Source: an uncultured Ruminococcus sp. (GTDB taxonomy: Bacteria; Bacillota_A; Clostridia; Oscillospirales; Acutalibacteraceae). From it: 10,921 nt of DNA. Of this stretch, positions 1-6,311 are shown one piece after another (position 1 is the stretch's first letter; every line of letters begins with the position of its first letter). The notes beneath the pieces are model-generated. The model made no database searches and had not been told where the DNA came from. It saw only the letters and a list, made by a program, of their open reading frames with translations. The DNA lies in assembly GCA_902773395.1 (NCBI GenBank), contig CACYEJ010000152.1:1-10921 (forward strand), written 5' to 3'. Made by a program: the position numbers and the translations under genes.

Positions 1-983
1 CCGCCGAAAGGTTCAATTTCAGTCGGGTGGTTATGTGTTTCATTCTTGAACAGCAGCAGCCAATCCTCTTCTTCGCCGTCTGCGTCAACCTTTATTTTAA
101 CTGTGCAGGCGTTAATTTCTTCGGATTCATCGAGCTTATCAAGCTTGCCTGTTGCTTTCAGATATCTTGCGCCGATTGTACCCAAGTCCATTAAGTTGAT
201 TGGCTTTGTTCTGCCGATTGCTTTTCTTGTTTCGAGGTATTCCTCATATGCTTTTTGCAGAAGCTCGTCCTCAAACTTAACATCGTCAATTGTCGTTAAG
301 AAAGTTGTATGTCTGCAATGATCCGACCAATATGTGTCGATCATTTTTATTTCGGTAATAGTAGGATCTCTGTCCTCACTTCTGAAATACGCCTGACAGA
401 ATTTGATATCGTCAAGATCCATTGCAAGACCCTTTTCTGTCATAAATGCTTTCAGTCCGTCCTCATCGAGTGCGTTGAAGCCGTCAAGCGTTGCTACCTC
501 TGTCGGGATATCGTACTCAGCGGCGAGAGTTTCGTATTTCTCCATTGAAGCCTCACGACATTCAACGGGGTTGATAACGTACTTCTTAATTTCCTCAATC
601 TCTTCCTCTGTGAGGAAACCGTTCAAAATATACACCTTGGCAGTTCGTACAAGAGGTCTGTCCTTCTGCGAGATAATCTGAATACACTGAGCGGCTGAGT
701 CGGCTCTCTGGTCAAACTGACCCGGAAGATACTCAACAGCAAAAACAAGATTACTGAATGTATATTCTAAGTCTTCCGACACAATATCGAGCTGCGGCTC
801 TGAAAATACTGTACCCTTACAATACTCAAAAAGCTCCTCATCAATATTTTCAACATCGTATCTGTTGAGAATACGAATACTTTTTAGATTCGTTATACCT
901 AAAAGGGAATTAATATCGCTGCAAAGAGTCTTTGCCTCGTGGGCAAGCTCCGGTTTCTTCTCTACAAAAATTCTGTAAACCAC
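1..983 (-). CDS. purL: Phosphoribosylformylglycinamidine synthase (large single-chain type), N-terminal 327 residues; gene continues past the left edge
   Basis: FGAM synthase converts FGAR, glutamine and ATP to FGAM in the cytosol. The frame is open from a GTG at 981-983 to position 1 without a stop. Visible landmarks are an N-terminal VYRIFVEKK segment, EYLPGQFDQRADSA, TYWSDHCRHTTF at residues 217-228, and the nucleotide-binding motif KNETHNHPTEIEPFGG starting at residue 313. This arrangement, with about 210 residues before the WSDHCRH motif, matches the clade II single-chain PurL of Clostridia and streptococci. That family is about 1240 residues long and carries its own glutaminase domain, so no separate purS or purQ is expected. 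The start is GTG because a strong AAGGAGG lies 8 nt upstream and no in-frame ATG fits the conserved N-terminus. The gene follows purD by 17 bp and is the last gene of the left block in view. Only about a quarter of the protein is visible, so the glutaminase domain is inferred. Confidence 0.95.
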   Translation of the reverse strand, partial: MVYRIFVEKKPELAHEAKTLCSDINSLLGITNLKSIRILNRYDVENIDEELFEYCKGTVFSEPQLDIVSEDLEYTFSNLVFAVEYLPGQFDQRADSAAQCIQIISQKDRPLVRTAKVYILNGFLTEEEIEEIKKYVINPVECREASMEKYETLAAEYDIPTEVATLDGFNALDEDGLKAFMTEKGLAMDLDDIKFCQAYFRSEDRDPTITEIKMIDTYWSDHCRHTTFLTTIDDVKFEDELLQKAYEEYLETRKAIGRTKPINLMDLGTIGARYLKATGKLDKLDESEEINACTVKIKVDADGEEEDWLLLFKNETHNHPTEIEPFG

Positions 984-991
984 GGCATTAT

Positions 992-998
992 CCTCCTT
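992..998 (-). promoter_or_regulatory. Strong Shine-Dalgarno of purL, selecting a GTG start
   Basis: On the minus strand this reads AAGGAGG, followed by an 8-nt spacer and GTG at 981-983. An out-of-frame ATG sits inside the spacer (986-988), only 3 nt from the SD, and opens an 8-codon frame that ends in TAG within purL. The SD-to-GTG spacing and the family N-terminus both favour GTG. Confidence 0.8.
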
Positions 999-1000
999 AC

Positions 1001-2272
1001 TTATTTACTTATCGCTTTCAGGGCGCGCTGTCCGATGTCGCTGCGGCAATAAGCATTTTCAAAGGTTATATTCTCCGCTGCTTTGTAAGCGTCCTTAATT
1101 GCCTCTTCGAGAGTATCAGCCTTAGCCACAACATTTAGCACTCTGCCGCCGTTAGTGAGCAGTTTGCCGCCGTCAAGCTTTGCGCCGGCAATGTAGAAAT
1201 CAGCATTATCAGCAAGCTCACCGACAGTAATCTCGAAGCCCTTATCATATGCTTTCGGGTAGCCCTTTGAAGCAAGCACTACGCAGCAGGCATTTTTATC
1301 TGCAAATTTAACCTCTGTACCGTCAAGTCTTTCCTCAGAAACAGCCTGCATAATCTCAAATAAATCGCTCTCCAGAAGCGGAAGCACTACCTGAGTTTCC
1401 GGGTCGCCAAAACGGCAGTTATACTCAATAACCTTAGGGCCTTTCGGCGTAATCATCAAGCCAAAGTACAAGCAGCCCTTGAAAGGTCGTCCAAGCTCGG
1501 ACATAGCCTTGATTGTCGGCAGGAAAATTTTCTCCATACACTCCGCTGCAACCTCTTCTGTATAATACGGATTCGGCGCAACAGTGCCCATGCCGCCTGT
1601 GTTAAGACCCTTGTCGCCGTCCAAGGCGCGTTTATGGTCCATGCTCGACACCATAGGCACAACCGTCTTGCCGTCGGTAAACGACAGAACAGAAACCTCC
1701 GGACCTGTAAGGAACTCTTCGATTACAACTCTGCTGCCGCTCTCTCCGAAAATTTTATCCTGCATCATAGACTTAACGGCTGCCTCGGCGTCCTCTCTTG
1801 ATTCGGCGATAATAACGCCCTTTCCGAGCGCAAGACCGTCCGCCTTAATAACAGTGGGGATAGGAGCTGTTTTTATGTATTCAAGAGCCTTTTCCATATC
1901 GTCAAAGACCTCATACTCAGCCGTAGGGATACCGAACTTCTTCATTAACTCCTTTGAGAATACCTTACTTCCCTCTATAATAGCCGCATTTGCACGAGGA
2001 CCGAAGCAAGGAATTCCAATCTCCTCCAAAGCGTCAACCGCACCAAGCACCAACGGATCATCGGGAGCTACTACGGCAAATTCAATTTGATTTTCCTTTG
2101 CAAACTCAACAATTTTGGGGATATCCTTAGCGCCGATATCCACGCACTCTGCGTCCTGAGCAATACCGCCGTTGCCGGGAAGAGCGTAGATTTTTGTTAC
2201 CTTTTCGCTCTCCTTTAGCTTCTTGATGATAGCATGCTCACGGCCGCCGCCGCCAACTACCATAATTTTCAT
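1001..2272 (-). CDS. purD: Phosphoribosylamine-glycine ligase (GAR synthetase)
   Basis: GAR synthetase joins 5-phosphoribosylamine and glycine using ATP, the second step of IMP synthesis, in the cytosol. The 423-residue length is normal for bacterial PurD. The N-terminal domain begins MKIMVVGGGGREHA (residues 1-14). The ATP-grasp region includes IKADGLALGKGV (142-153) and LNTGGMGT (223-230). The family signature RFGDPETQ lies at 287-294 in the metal/ATP-binding part, and a C-terminal domain contains LTNGGRVLNVV. The ATG at 2270-2272 follows AAAGGAG (2283-2289) with a 10-nt spacer. A closer out-of-frame ATG in the spacer stops after three codons and is not the start. The gene sits 27 bp after the small Cys-rich gene and 17 bp before purL, consistent with one transcript. 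No missing residues or frame breaks were seen. Confidence 0.97.
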   Translation of the reverse strand: MKIMVVGGGGREHAIIKKLKESEKVTKIYALPGNGGIAQDAECVDIGAKDIPKIVEFAKENQIEFAVVAPDDPLVLGAVDALEEIGIPCFGPRANAAIIEGSKVFSKELMKKFGIPTAEYEVFDDMEKALEYIKTAPIPTVIKADGLALGKGVIIAESREDAEAAVKSMMQDKIFGESGSRVVIEEFLTGPEVSVLSFTDGKTVVPMVSSMDHKRALDGDKGLNTGGMGTVAPNPYYTEEVAAECMEKIFLPTIKAMSELGRPFKGCLYFGLMITPKGPKVIEYNCRFGDPETQVVLPLLESDLFEIMQAVSEERLDGTEVKFADKNACCVVLASKGYPKAYDKGFEITVGELADNADFYIAGAKLDGGKLLTNGGRVLNVVAKADTLEEAIKDAYKAAENITFENAYCRSDIGQRALKAISK

Positions 2273-2299
2273 TTTATCATATCTCCTTTAATAAAAGAC

Positions 2300-2731
2300 T
2301 CAATATCTTCCGGTTATAACCCTCAACTTCTCGCCTACAAGATTTTGAAGCTCGTCAAGCGTTTTATCGTCCATGCTGCCGCCTTCGACAATCATTGACG
2401 CGCAAGCCAAACCGCAGGGCATATTGTAATTAAGATCATTCAGAGAAATTGTTTCTCCGCAGCACGGCAATTCGACGCTTAAATCCTGACTTTCGTTTTG
2501 AAAGTATCTGTCCATTGCCTCGCCCCACCAGTCGAAGTCAATCGTCTTACCGCAGCGAGGACAGATTATCTCCTCTAAATTCTCGCCGCAGTCCTCGAAC
2601 TGCGCTGCATCACTCTGCTCAAATTTAATTTTATATTTCTCGCCAAAAGCTTCGTTTATTTTGTCTTTAAGCTCCCAAATCCTTGTTGAATCGGGATCGG
2701 TTGAAATTATCTTTGTAAACATCTCTGACAT
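2300..2731 (-). CDS. Small conserved Cys-rich (zinc-ribbon-like) protein of unknown function
   Basis: A 143-residue acidic, soluble protein with no signal peptide or membrane segment. A CPRC knuckle lies at residues 57-60, followed by DFDWWGEAMDR, then a second cysteine pair in LPCCGE (90-91), then SLNDLNYNMPCGLAC with Cys106 and Cys110. CxxC followed by a CC pair suggests a zinc ribbon. The DWWGEAMD and PCCG...SLNDL strings resemble a widespread family of small proteins without an assigned function; that resemblance is from memory. The start ATG at 2729-2731 has a GGGGTGAT ribosome site nearby that fits the anti-SD imperfectly. It lies between the AICAR transformylase gene (93-bp gap holding an inverted repeat) and purD (27-bp gap), and nothing in it points to a purine enzyme. 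It may be a passenger gene or a metal-dependent regulatory protein. Existence is fairly certain, function unknown. Confidence 0.8.
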   Translation of the reverse strand: MSEMFTKIISTDPDSTRIWELKDKINEAFGEKYKIKFEQSDAAQFEDCGENLEEIICPRCGKTIDFDWWGEAMDRYFQNESQDLSVELPCCGETISLNDLNYNMPCGLACASMIVEGGSMDDKTLDELQNLVGEKLRVITGRY

Positions 2732-2768
2732 ATCATCACCCCAAAAAGATTACAAAATAACAGCAAAC

Positions 2769-2809
2769 CCGTACAAATACAGTAATTATATTCATCTGTA
2801 TTTGTACGG
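2769..2809 (-). terminator. 14-bp perfect inverted repeat after purH; possible partial terminator or RNA-stabilising hairpin
   Basis: The arms CCGTACAAATACAG (2769-2782) and its exact reverse complement (2796-2809) flank a 13-nt loop. In the transcribed (minus) direction the stem starts 15 nt after the purH stop and is followed by GTTTGCTGTTATTTTG, which is U-rich but interrupted. It could therefore be a leaky terminator that lowers expression of the downstream genes, or a hairpin that protects the purH mRNA end. It could also act at DNA level as a dyad operator. The inverted repeat is certain; its role is inferred. Confidence 0.5.
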
Positions 2810-2824
2810 TTGGTTATCAAATAA

Positions 2825-4009
2825 TTAATGATGGAACAATCTCATCTTTGTGAATACCATTGCCATATCATACTTGTTGCAAGCCTCAATAACATTATCG
2901 TCACGGATTGAGCCGCCCGGCTGCGCAATGTAGCTTACGCCGCTTCTTCTTGCGCGCTCGATATTGTCGCCAAACGGGAAGAAAGCGTCGCTGCCCAAAG
3001 AAACGCCCTTAATCTGTGAAAGATAGGCTTTCTTCTCCTCTCTTGTAAGCGGTTCGGGCTTAACCTTAAAGTACTGCTGCCAAACGTCCTCACCAAGTAC
3101 GTCTTCATCATCGTCGGAGATATAAACATCAATAACATTATCTCTGTCGGGTCTGCCCAAAGTATCGAGGAAAGGAAGATTAAGCACCTTGTCGTGCTGA
3201 CGGAGATGCCAGATATCCGCCTTGTTTCCTGCAAGACGTGTGCAGTGAATTCTCGACTGCTGACCCGCGCCAACGCCGATTGCCTGTCCGTCAACAGCAT
3301 AGCACACGGAATTGGACTGTGTATATTTAAGTGTAATGAGCGCGATAATCAAATCAATCTTCGCATCATCGGGAATATTTTTATTTTCTGTTACAACATT
3401 CTCCAGCAGCTCGTTGTTAATCTTAAACTCGTTTCTGCCCTGCTCAAAGGTAATGCCGTAAACCTGCTTACGCTCGATTGGGTCGGGAGTGTAGTTCTCG
3501 TCAATCTTTACAATGTTGTAATTGCCCTTTTTCTTTGACTTCAAAATCTCCAGAGCCTCGTCCGTGTAACCCGGCGCTATGATACCGTCGGACACCTCTC
3601 TTTTAATGATAGTCGCAGTTGTAACGTCGCAAACATCGCTGAGCGCTATCCAGTCACCGAAAGACGACATTCTGTCCGTACCTCTTGCCCTTGCATAAGC
3701 GCACGCAAGAGGAGAGTCGTCTAGACCCTCGATATCATCAACAAAGCAAGCCTTTTTAAGCTTGTCGCTGAGCTTTCTGCCAACAGCGGCAGACGTAGGG
3801 CTTACGTGCTTAAAGGAAGTTGCGGCGCAAAGTCCTGTTGCTTCCTTGATTTCTTTTACAAGCTGGTAGCTGTTGAACGCATCAAGAAAATTAATGTATC
3901 CGGGCTTGCCGTTCAGAATCTCAATCGGAAGCTCTTCGCCGTTCGACATAAAAATCTTAGACGGCTTCTGATTCGGGTTGCAGCCGTATTTCAGTTCAAA
4001 TTCTTTCAT
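2825..4009 (-). CDS. purH: Stand-alone AICAR formyltransferase (PurH transformylase domain only)
   Basis: The enzyme transfers a formyl group from 10-formyl-tetrahydrofolate to AICAR, giving FAICAR. The 394-residue protein begins directly at the transformylase domain: LKYGCNPNQ at residues 6-14 corresponds to the LRYGENPHQ segment about 200 residues into ordinary bifunctional PurH. The catalytic Lys-His pair is present as SFKHVSP (Lys67, His68). Other family blocks are YTQSNSVCYAVDGQAIGVGAGQ (about 229-250), SDAFFPFGDNIERA (340-353) and the C-terminal QPGGSIRDDNVI...FTKMRLFHH. The N-terminal IMP cyclohydrolase (MGS-like) domain is absent. The upstream gap is only 26 bp after the GNAT gene, so this is a genuine separate gene rather than a frameshifted fusion. 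ATG at 4007-4009 is preceded by AAAGGAAC. The missing last step is supplied by the PurO-type gene at 6312-7028. Confidence 0.93.
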   Translation of the reverse strand: MKEFELKYGCNPNQKPSKIFMSNGEELPIEILNGKPGYINFLDAFNSYQLVKEIKEATGLCAATSFKHVSPTSAAVGRKLSDKLKKACFVDDIEGLDDSPLACAYARARGTDRMSSFGDWIALSDVCDVTTATIIKREVSDGIIAPGYTDEALEILKSKKKGNYNIVKIDENYTPDPIERKQVYGITFEQGRNEFKINNELLENVVTENKNIPDDAKIDLIIALITLKYTQSNSVCYAVDGQAIGVGAGQQSRIHCTRLAGNKADIWHLRQHDKVLNLPFLDTLGRPDRDNVIDVYISDDDEDVLGEDVWQQYFKVKPEPLTREEKKAYLSQIKGVSLGSDAFFPFGDNIERARRSGVSYIAQPGGSIRDDNVIEACNKYDMAMVFTKMRLFHH

Positions 4010-4035
4010 GCAAATTTGTTCCTTTCATTAAATAA

Positions 4036-4554
4036 TTATTTATCTATACGATAATGATTTACCGTCAACGTTTTATTTTTTAAAACCTCCTGCCTGCTCT
4101 CTACAAAACGAAATCCGCATTTTTGAATAACTCGATTACTGCCGATATTCTCAGCCGCCGCAGAAATTAAAATAGTCGGATATCCACATTCGAAAAGTTC
4201 ACCGACTACAGCCTTGCAAGCCTCGGTCATGTAGCCGTTGCCCCAATACTTTTTACCGGAGCAGTATCCGATAACAGGCACGCCGTTCTCCTTGCCGTCG
4301 AATCTTACAACGTCAATCATGCCTATGAGCGCGCCGTCCTCTTTACGCTCAATGCCCCAGCGGAAACAATTCTCATCCTTGTACTCCTCAATCCAAATCG
4401 CAAGCACAAAATTTGTATCCAAGATATCCTTATGACAATCCCACGTAAGATACTCTGTAACCTCAGGGTCATTTGCCCAGCCGTAAAATATTTTTGCAGC
4501 GTCGTTTTTGTCGATGTACCGCAGACGAAGTCTTTCTGTTTCCAGCTCTCGCAT
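4036..4554 (-). CDS. GNAT-family N-acetyltransferase (RimJ/RimL-like)
   Basis: A 172-residue protein that probably transfers acetyl from acetyl-CoA to an amine; the substrate cannot be told from sequence. The N-terminus RELETERLRLR is typical of the RimJ/RimL branch of GNATs. The acetyl-CoA loop is GKKYWGNGYMTEA (about 100-112), a variant of the R/QxxGxG/A motif. The C-terminal motif is ENIGSNRVIQKCGF (135-148). The ATG at 4552-4554 is chosen because the family N-terminus begins there and a short AAGG lies upstream. A longer frame from a TTG at 4605 would overlap purB by 47 bp and adds unrelated residues. The chosen start lies 4 bp after the purB stop, so translation is probably coupled. It is most likely a passenger in the purine operon, but a role such as ribosomal protein or antibiotic acetylation cannot be excluded. 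Confidence 0.88.
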   Translation of the reverse strand: MRELETERLRLRYIDKNDAAKIFYGWANDPEVTEYLTWDCHKDILDTNFVLAIWIEEYKDENCFRWGIERKEDGALIGMIDVVRFDGKENGVPVIGYCSGKKYWGNGYMTEACKAVVGELFECGYPTILISAAAENIGSNRVIQKCGFRFVESRQEVLKNKTLTVNHYRIDK

Positions 4555-4558
4555 AAAT

Positions 4559-5995
4559 TTAAACCTTAAGCTCAGATTTAATCTCGTCCGTATAAAGTCT
4601 GTCAAGAACAGGCTTTACCTCGTTTTCAATAAACTCCTCTACCTGAGAAACGCTTCTGCCAATGTAAAGACTTGGGTCAAGCTCTTTCTCGATTTCTTCC
4701 TTAGTGATCGGGAAAGCGATATCAGCAGCAATTCTGTCAATCAAATCATTCTCGCCGCCCTCTTTCTTGACTTTCTTTGCGGCAGCGTGGGAGTGTCCTC
4801 TGAGAAGCTCGTGCAGCTCCTGACGGTTGCCGCCGTTCTTAACGCTCTTCATCATAATATTTTCGGTAGCCATAAACGGAAGCTTCTCCATAACTCTTCT
4901 TGTTACAACCTTGTCATAAACCACAAGTCCGCTTGTGATATTGATGTAGATATTGAGAATGGAATCAACTGCAAGGAAAGCCTCCGCAACGGAAATTCTC
5001 TTGTTTGCACTGTCGTCAAGAGTTCTCTCAAACCACTGTGTGCCTGCTGTTAAAGCCGGATTAAGAGAATCAACAATCACATATCTTGCAAGAGAAGAGA
5101 TACGCTCGCTTCTCATAGGATTACGCTTATACGGCATAGCGGACGAACCAATCTGCTTATTTTCAAACGGCTCTTCCATTTCTTCAAACGACTGGAGAAT
5201 TCTCAGGTCATTAGAGAACTTGTAAGCACTCTGAGCAATACCGGACAACGCACCCAAGAAATAGGAATCTGTCTTTCTTGAATATGTCTGACCGGAAACG
5301 GCAACGCACTTATCAAAGCCAAGCTCTTCTGCAATAAGACGCTCAACTCCCATAACCTTTTCCTCGTCGCCGCCGAAAAGCTCCATAAAGCTTGCCTGAG
5401 TACCGGTAGTACCCTTTGAACCGAGAAGCTTCAAATTAGAAAGCTGGAACTCAAGGTTCTCAATATCCTGAATAAGCTCATACATCCAAAGAGTAGCTCT
5501 CTTTCCGACTGTTGTAAGCTGAGCCGGCTGCAAATGCGTGTAAGCAAGGCACGGCAAAGACTTATACTCCTCTGCAAACTCGGAAAGATTCTTGATAACC
5601 TGAGCGCATTTTTTAAGCACAATCTTTGAAGCCTCTCTGAGAATAATTACGTCGGTATTGTCGCCAACGTAGCAAGAGGTAGCTCCCAGATGAATGATAG
5701 CCTCAGCCTTAGGGCACTGCTTACCGTAAGCGTAAACGTGCGACATTACATCGTGGCGGACTTCCTTTTCTCTTGCCTCAGCCGTTTCAAAATCTACGAT
5801 ATCTCTATAAGCCTCAAGCTCTGCAATCTGCTCGTCTGTGATGTCAAGACCCATTTTCTGCTCTGCCTTTGCAAGGGCAATCCAGAGTCTGTGCCACGTA
5901 GTAAACTTGAATTTCTCGGAGAAGACGTACTGCATCTCCTCACTCGCATATCTTGTGGAAAAAGGAGAAATGTAACTTTCTTTGTTTGCTGCCAT
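4559..5995 (-). CDS. purB: Adenylosuccinate lyase
   Basis: This fumarase-superfamily enzyme acts twice: SAICAR to AICAR in IMP synthesis and adenylosuccinate to AMP, releasing fumarate each time. The 478-residue length fits the longer PurB subtype. Conserved regions are RHDVMSHVYAY (80-90), HLGATSCYVGDN (102-113), the catalytic His154 in YTHLQPAQ (152-159), and the flexible signature loop GSSAMPYKRNP (283-293) with the catalytic serine. The ATG at 5993-5995 is preferred. A TTG two codons upstream (5999-6001) is also compatible with the AAAGGAAC ribosome site, so the exact start is uncertain by two residues. It is the first gene of the left block, with a short leader after the conserved upstream element at 6031-6115. 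A GNAT gene follows 4 bp later. Confidence 0.97.
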   Translation of the reverse strand: MAANKESYISPFSTRYASEEMQYVFSEKFKFTTWHRLWIALAKAEQKMGLDITDEQIAELEAYRDIVDFETAEAREKEVRHDVMSHVYAYGKQCPKAEAIIHLGATSCYVGDNTDVIILREASKIVLKKCAQVIKNLSEFAEEYKSLPCLAYTHLQPAQLTTVGKRATLWMYELIQDIENLEFQLSNLKLLGSKGTTGTQASFMELFGGDEEKVMGVERLIAEELGFDKCVAVSGQTYSRKTDSYFLGALSGIAQSAYKFSNDLRILQSFEEMEEPFENKQIGSSAMPYKRNPMRSERISSLARYVIVDSLNPALTAGTQWFERTLDDSANKRISVAEAFLAVDSILNIYINITSGLVVYDKVVTRRVMEKLPFMATENIMMKSVKNGGNRQELHELLRGHSHAAAKKVKKEGGENDLIDRIAADIAFPITKEEIEKELDPSLYIGRSVSQVEEFIENEVKPVLDRLYTDEIKSELKV

Positions 5996-6028
5996 TGTCA
6001 AACCGTTCCTTTCAATTGTGGTAGTTAT

Positions 6029-6034
6029 AGTATA
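6029..6034 (-). promoter_or_regulatory. Candidate -10 box of the purB block
   Basis: The minus strand reads TATACT (with TATAAC overlapping just downstream) about 33 nt before the purB ATG, which would give a leader of roughly 25 nt containing the SD. No good TTGACA-like -35 lies 16-18 nt upstream (TGCTAA or similar), so the promoter may depend on an activator. An alternative inside the upstream element is TTGCGA, 17 nt, GATAAG. Position is plausible, strength uncertain. Confidence 0.35.
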
Positions 6035-6115
6035 CTCAAAGCGTTAAGATTTAGCACTTATCTTTCTTAAACCGACAATTCGCAAGCTCTTGCCTGGTTT
6101 TGTTTAAAACGAAAG
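6031..6115 (-). repeat. Conserved pur upstream element, copy B (upstream of purB)
   Basis: This 85-bp stretch is a near-duplicate of 10836-10921 upstream of purF, in the same orientation. By hand alignment there are about 9 substitutions and one 1-base gap over 86 columns. The most conserved core is a 20-bp identical run (6077-6096) containing the palindrome GCAAGCTCTTGC. Several core differences are C/T or G/A transitions. The element ends at a TATA-like hexamer close to purB but about 105 nt before purF, and the leaders beyond it are unrelated. That argues for a DNA promoter/operator element rather than a leader riboswitch. On RNA level GGCAA could pair with UUGUC here and UUGCC in the purF copy, so an RNA role is not excluded. 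Confidence 0.75.
6082..6093. promoter_or_regulatory. Candidate operator palindrome GCAAG-CT-CTTGC (purB copy)
   Basis: Five-base inverted half-sites are separated by 2 bp, which gives the GCAA-N4-TTGC spacing of LacI-family operators such as the Enterobacterial PurR box. It lacks the central CG of that family. It is identical in the purF copy. The regulator is unknown. Confidence 0.4.
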
Positions 6116-6173
6116 ATTTTTTAGGGTTGCTTTTAATTTTTTGATACTTGCTCTATAATAAGTTTTTTTAGTT

Positions 6174-6277
6174 TCGCTGAGGGAAGTTTATTTCTCTACA
6201 CTAGCTTCTTGCGTCAGCGAGCATGGGCTCTGCCCCTGCACCCCGCAAACTTTTGAAAAAGTTTGATCAAAACTTTT
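6174..6277. repeat. Structured intergenic segment, likely a dispersed repeat, downstream of purO
   Basis: The 316-bp gap 5996-6311 holds no gene. This part carries three nested structures. TCGCTGA (6174-6180) pairs with TCAGCGA (6214-6220), extended by GAAG/CTTC. GGGC-TCT-GCCC forms a small GC hairpin (6225-6235). An A-rich triple array follows: CAAACTTTT (6246-6254), its complement AAAAGTTTG (6257-6265) and CAAAACTTTT again (6268-6277), so the middle arm can pair with either neighbour. A GC-rich CTGCCCCTGCACCCCGC block next to an AAACTTTTGAAAAAGTTTG block resembles repeats I associate with Ruminococcus-type genomes. It may end the purF-purO transcript, although no clean U-tract follows. The remaining 6116-6173 is AT-rich with nothing recognised. 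Confidence 0.5.
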
Positions 6278-6311
6278 AAATGCCAAATCTTTTAGTCTTT
6301 GAATATAAAAC

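Noticed and set aside
46..681. Plus-strand frames opposite purL
   Set aside because: The minus strand is open throughout and encodes recognisable PurL motifs.
1584..2090. Long plus-strand open frame inside purD
   Set aside because: Antisense to a fully conserved gene, Ser/Pro-rich low-quality protein with no motif; the same holds for the other long plus-strand frames, for example 4508-5053 and 8079-8684.
4555..4605. Longer start for the acetyltransferase (TTG at 4605)
   Set aside because: It overlaps purB, adds non-conserved residues and lacks a ribosome site; the downstream ATG begins exactly at the family N-terminus.
6070..6081. Bacillus-type PurR box
   Set aside because: ACCGACAAT in the purB copy vaguely resembles the CCGAAC-centred box but lacks one A, and the purF copy reads CCGGC, so the match is not conserved.
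6031..6115. Known purine-related riboswitch (guanine/adenine, PRPP/ykkC type, ZTP/pfl) in the shared upstream element
   Set aside because: None of the conserved cores of these classes could be recognised; this is by eye only, and a covariance-model search would settle it.
6174..6277. Insertion sequence remnant or CRISPR array in the large gap
   Set aside because: No transposase fragment, no regular direct repeats with spacers; only inverted-repeat structures.
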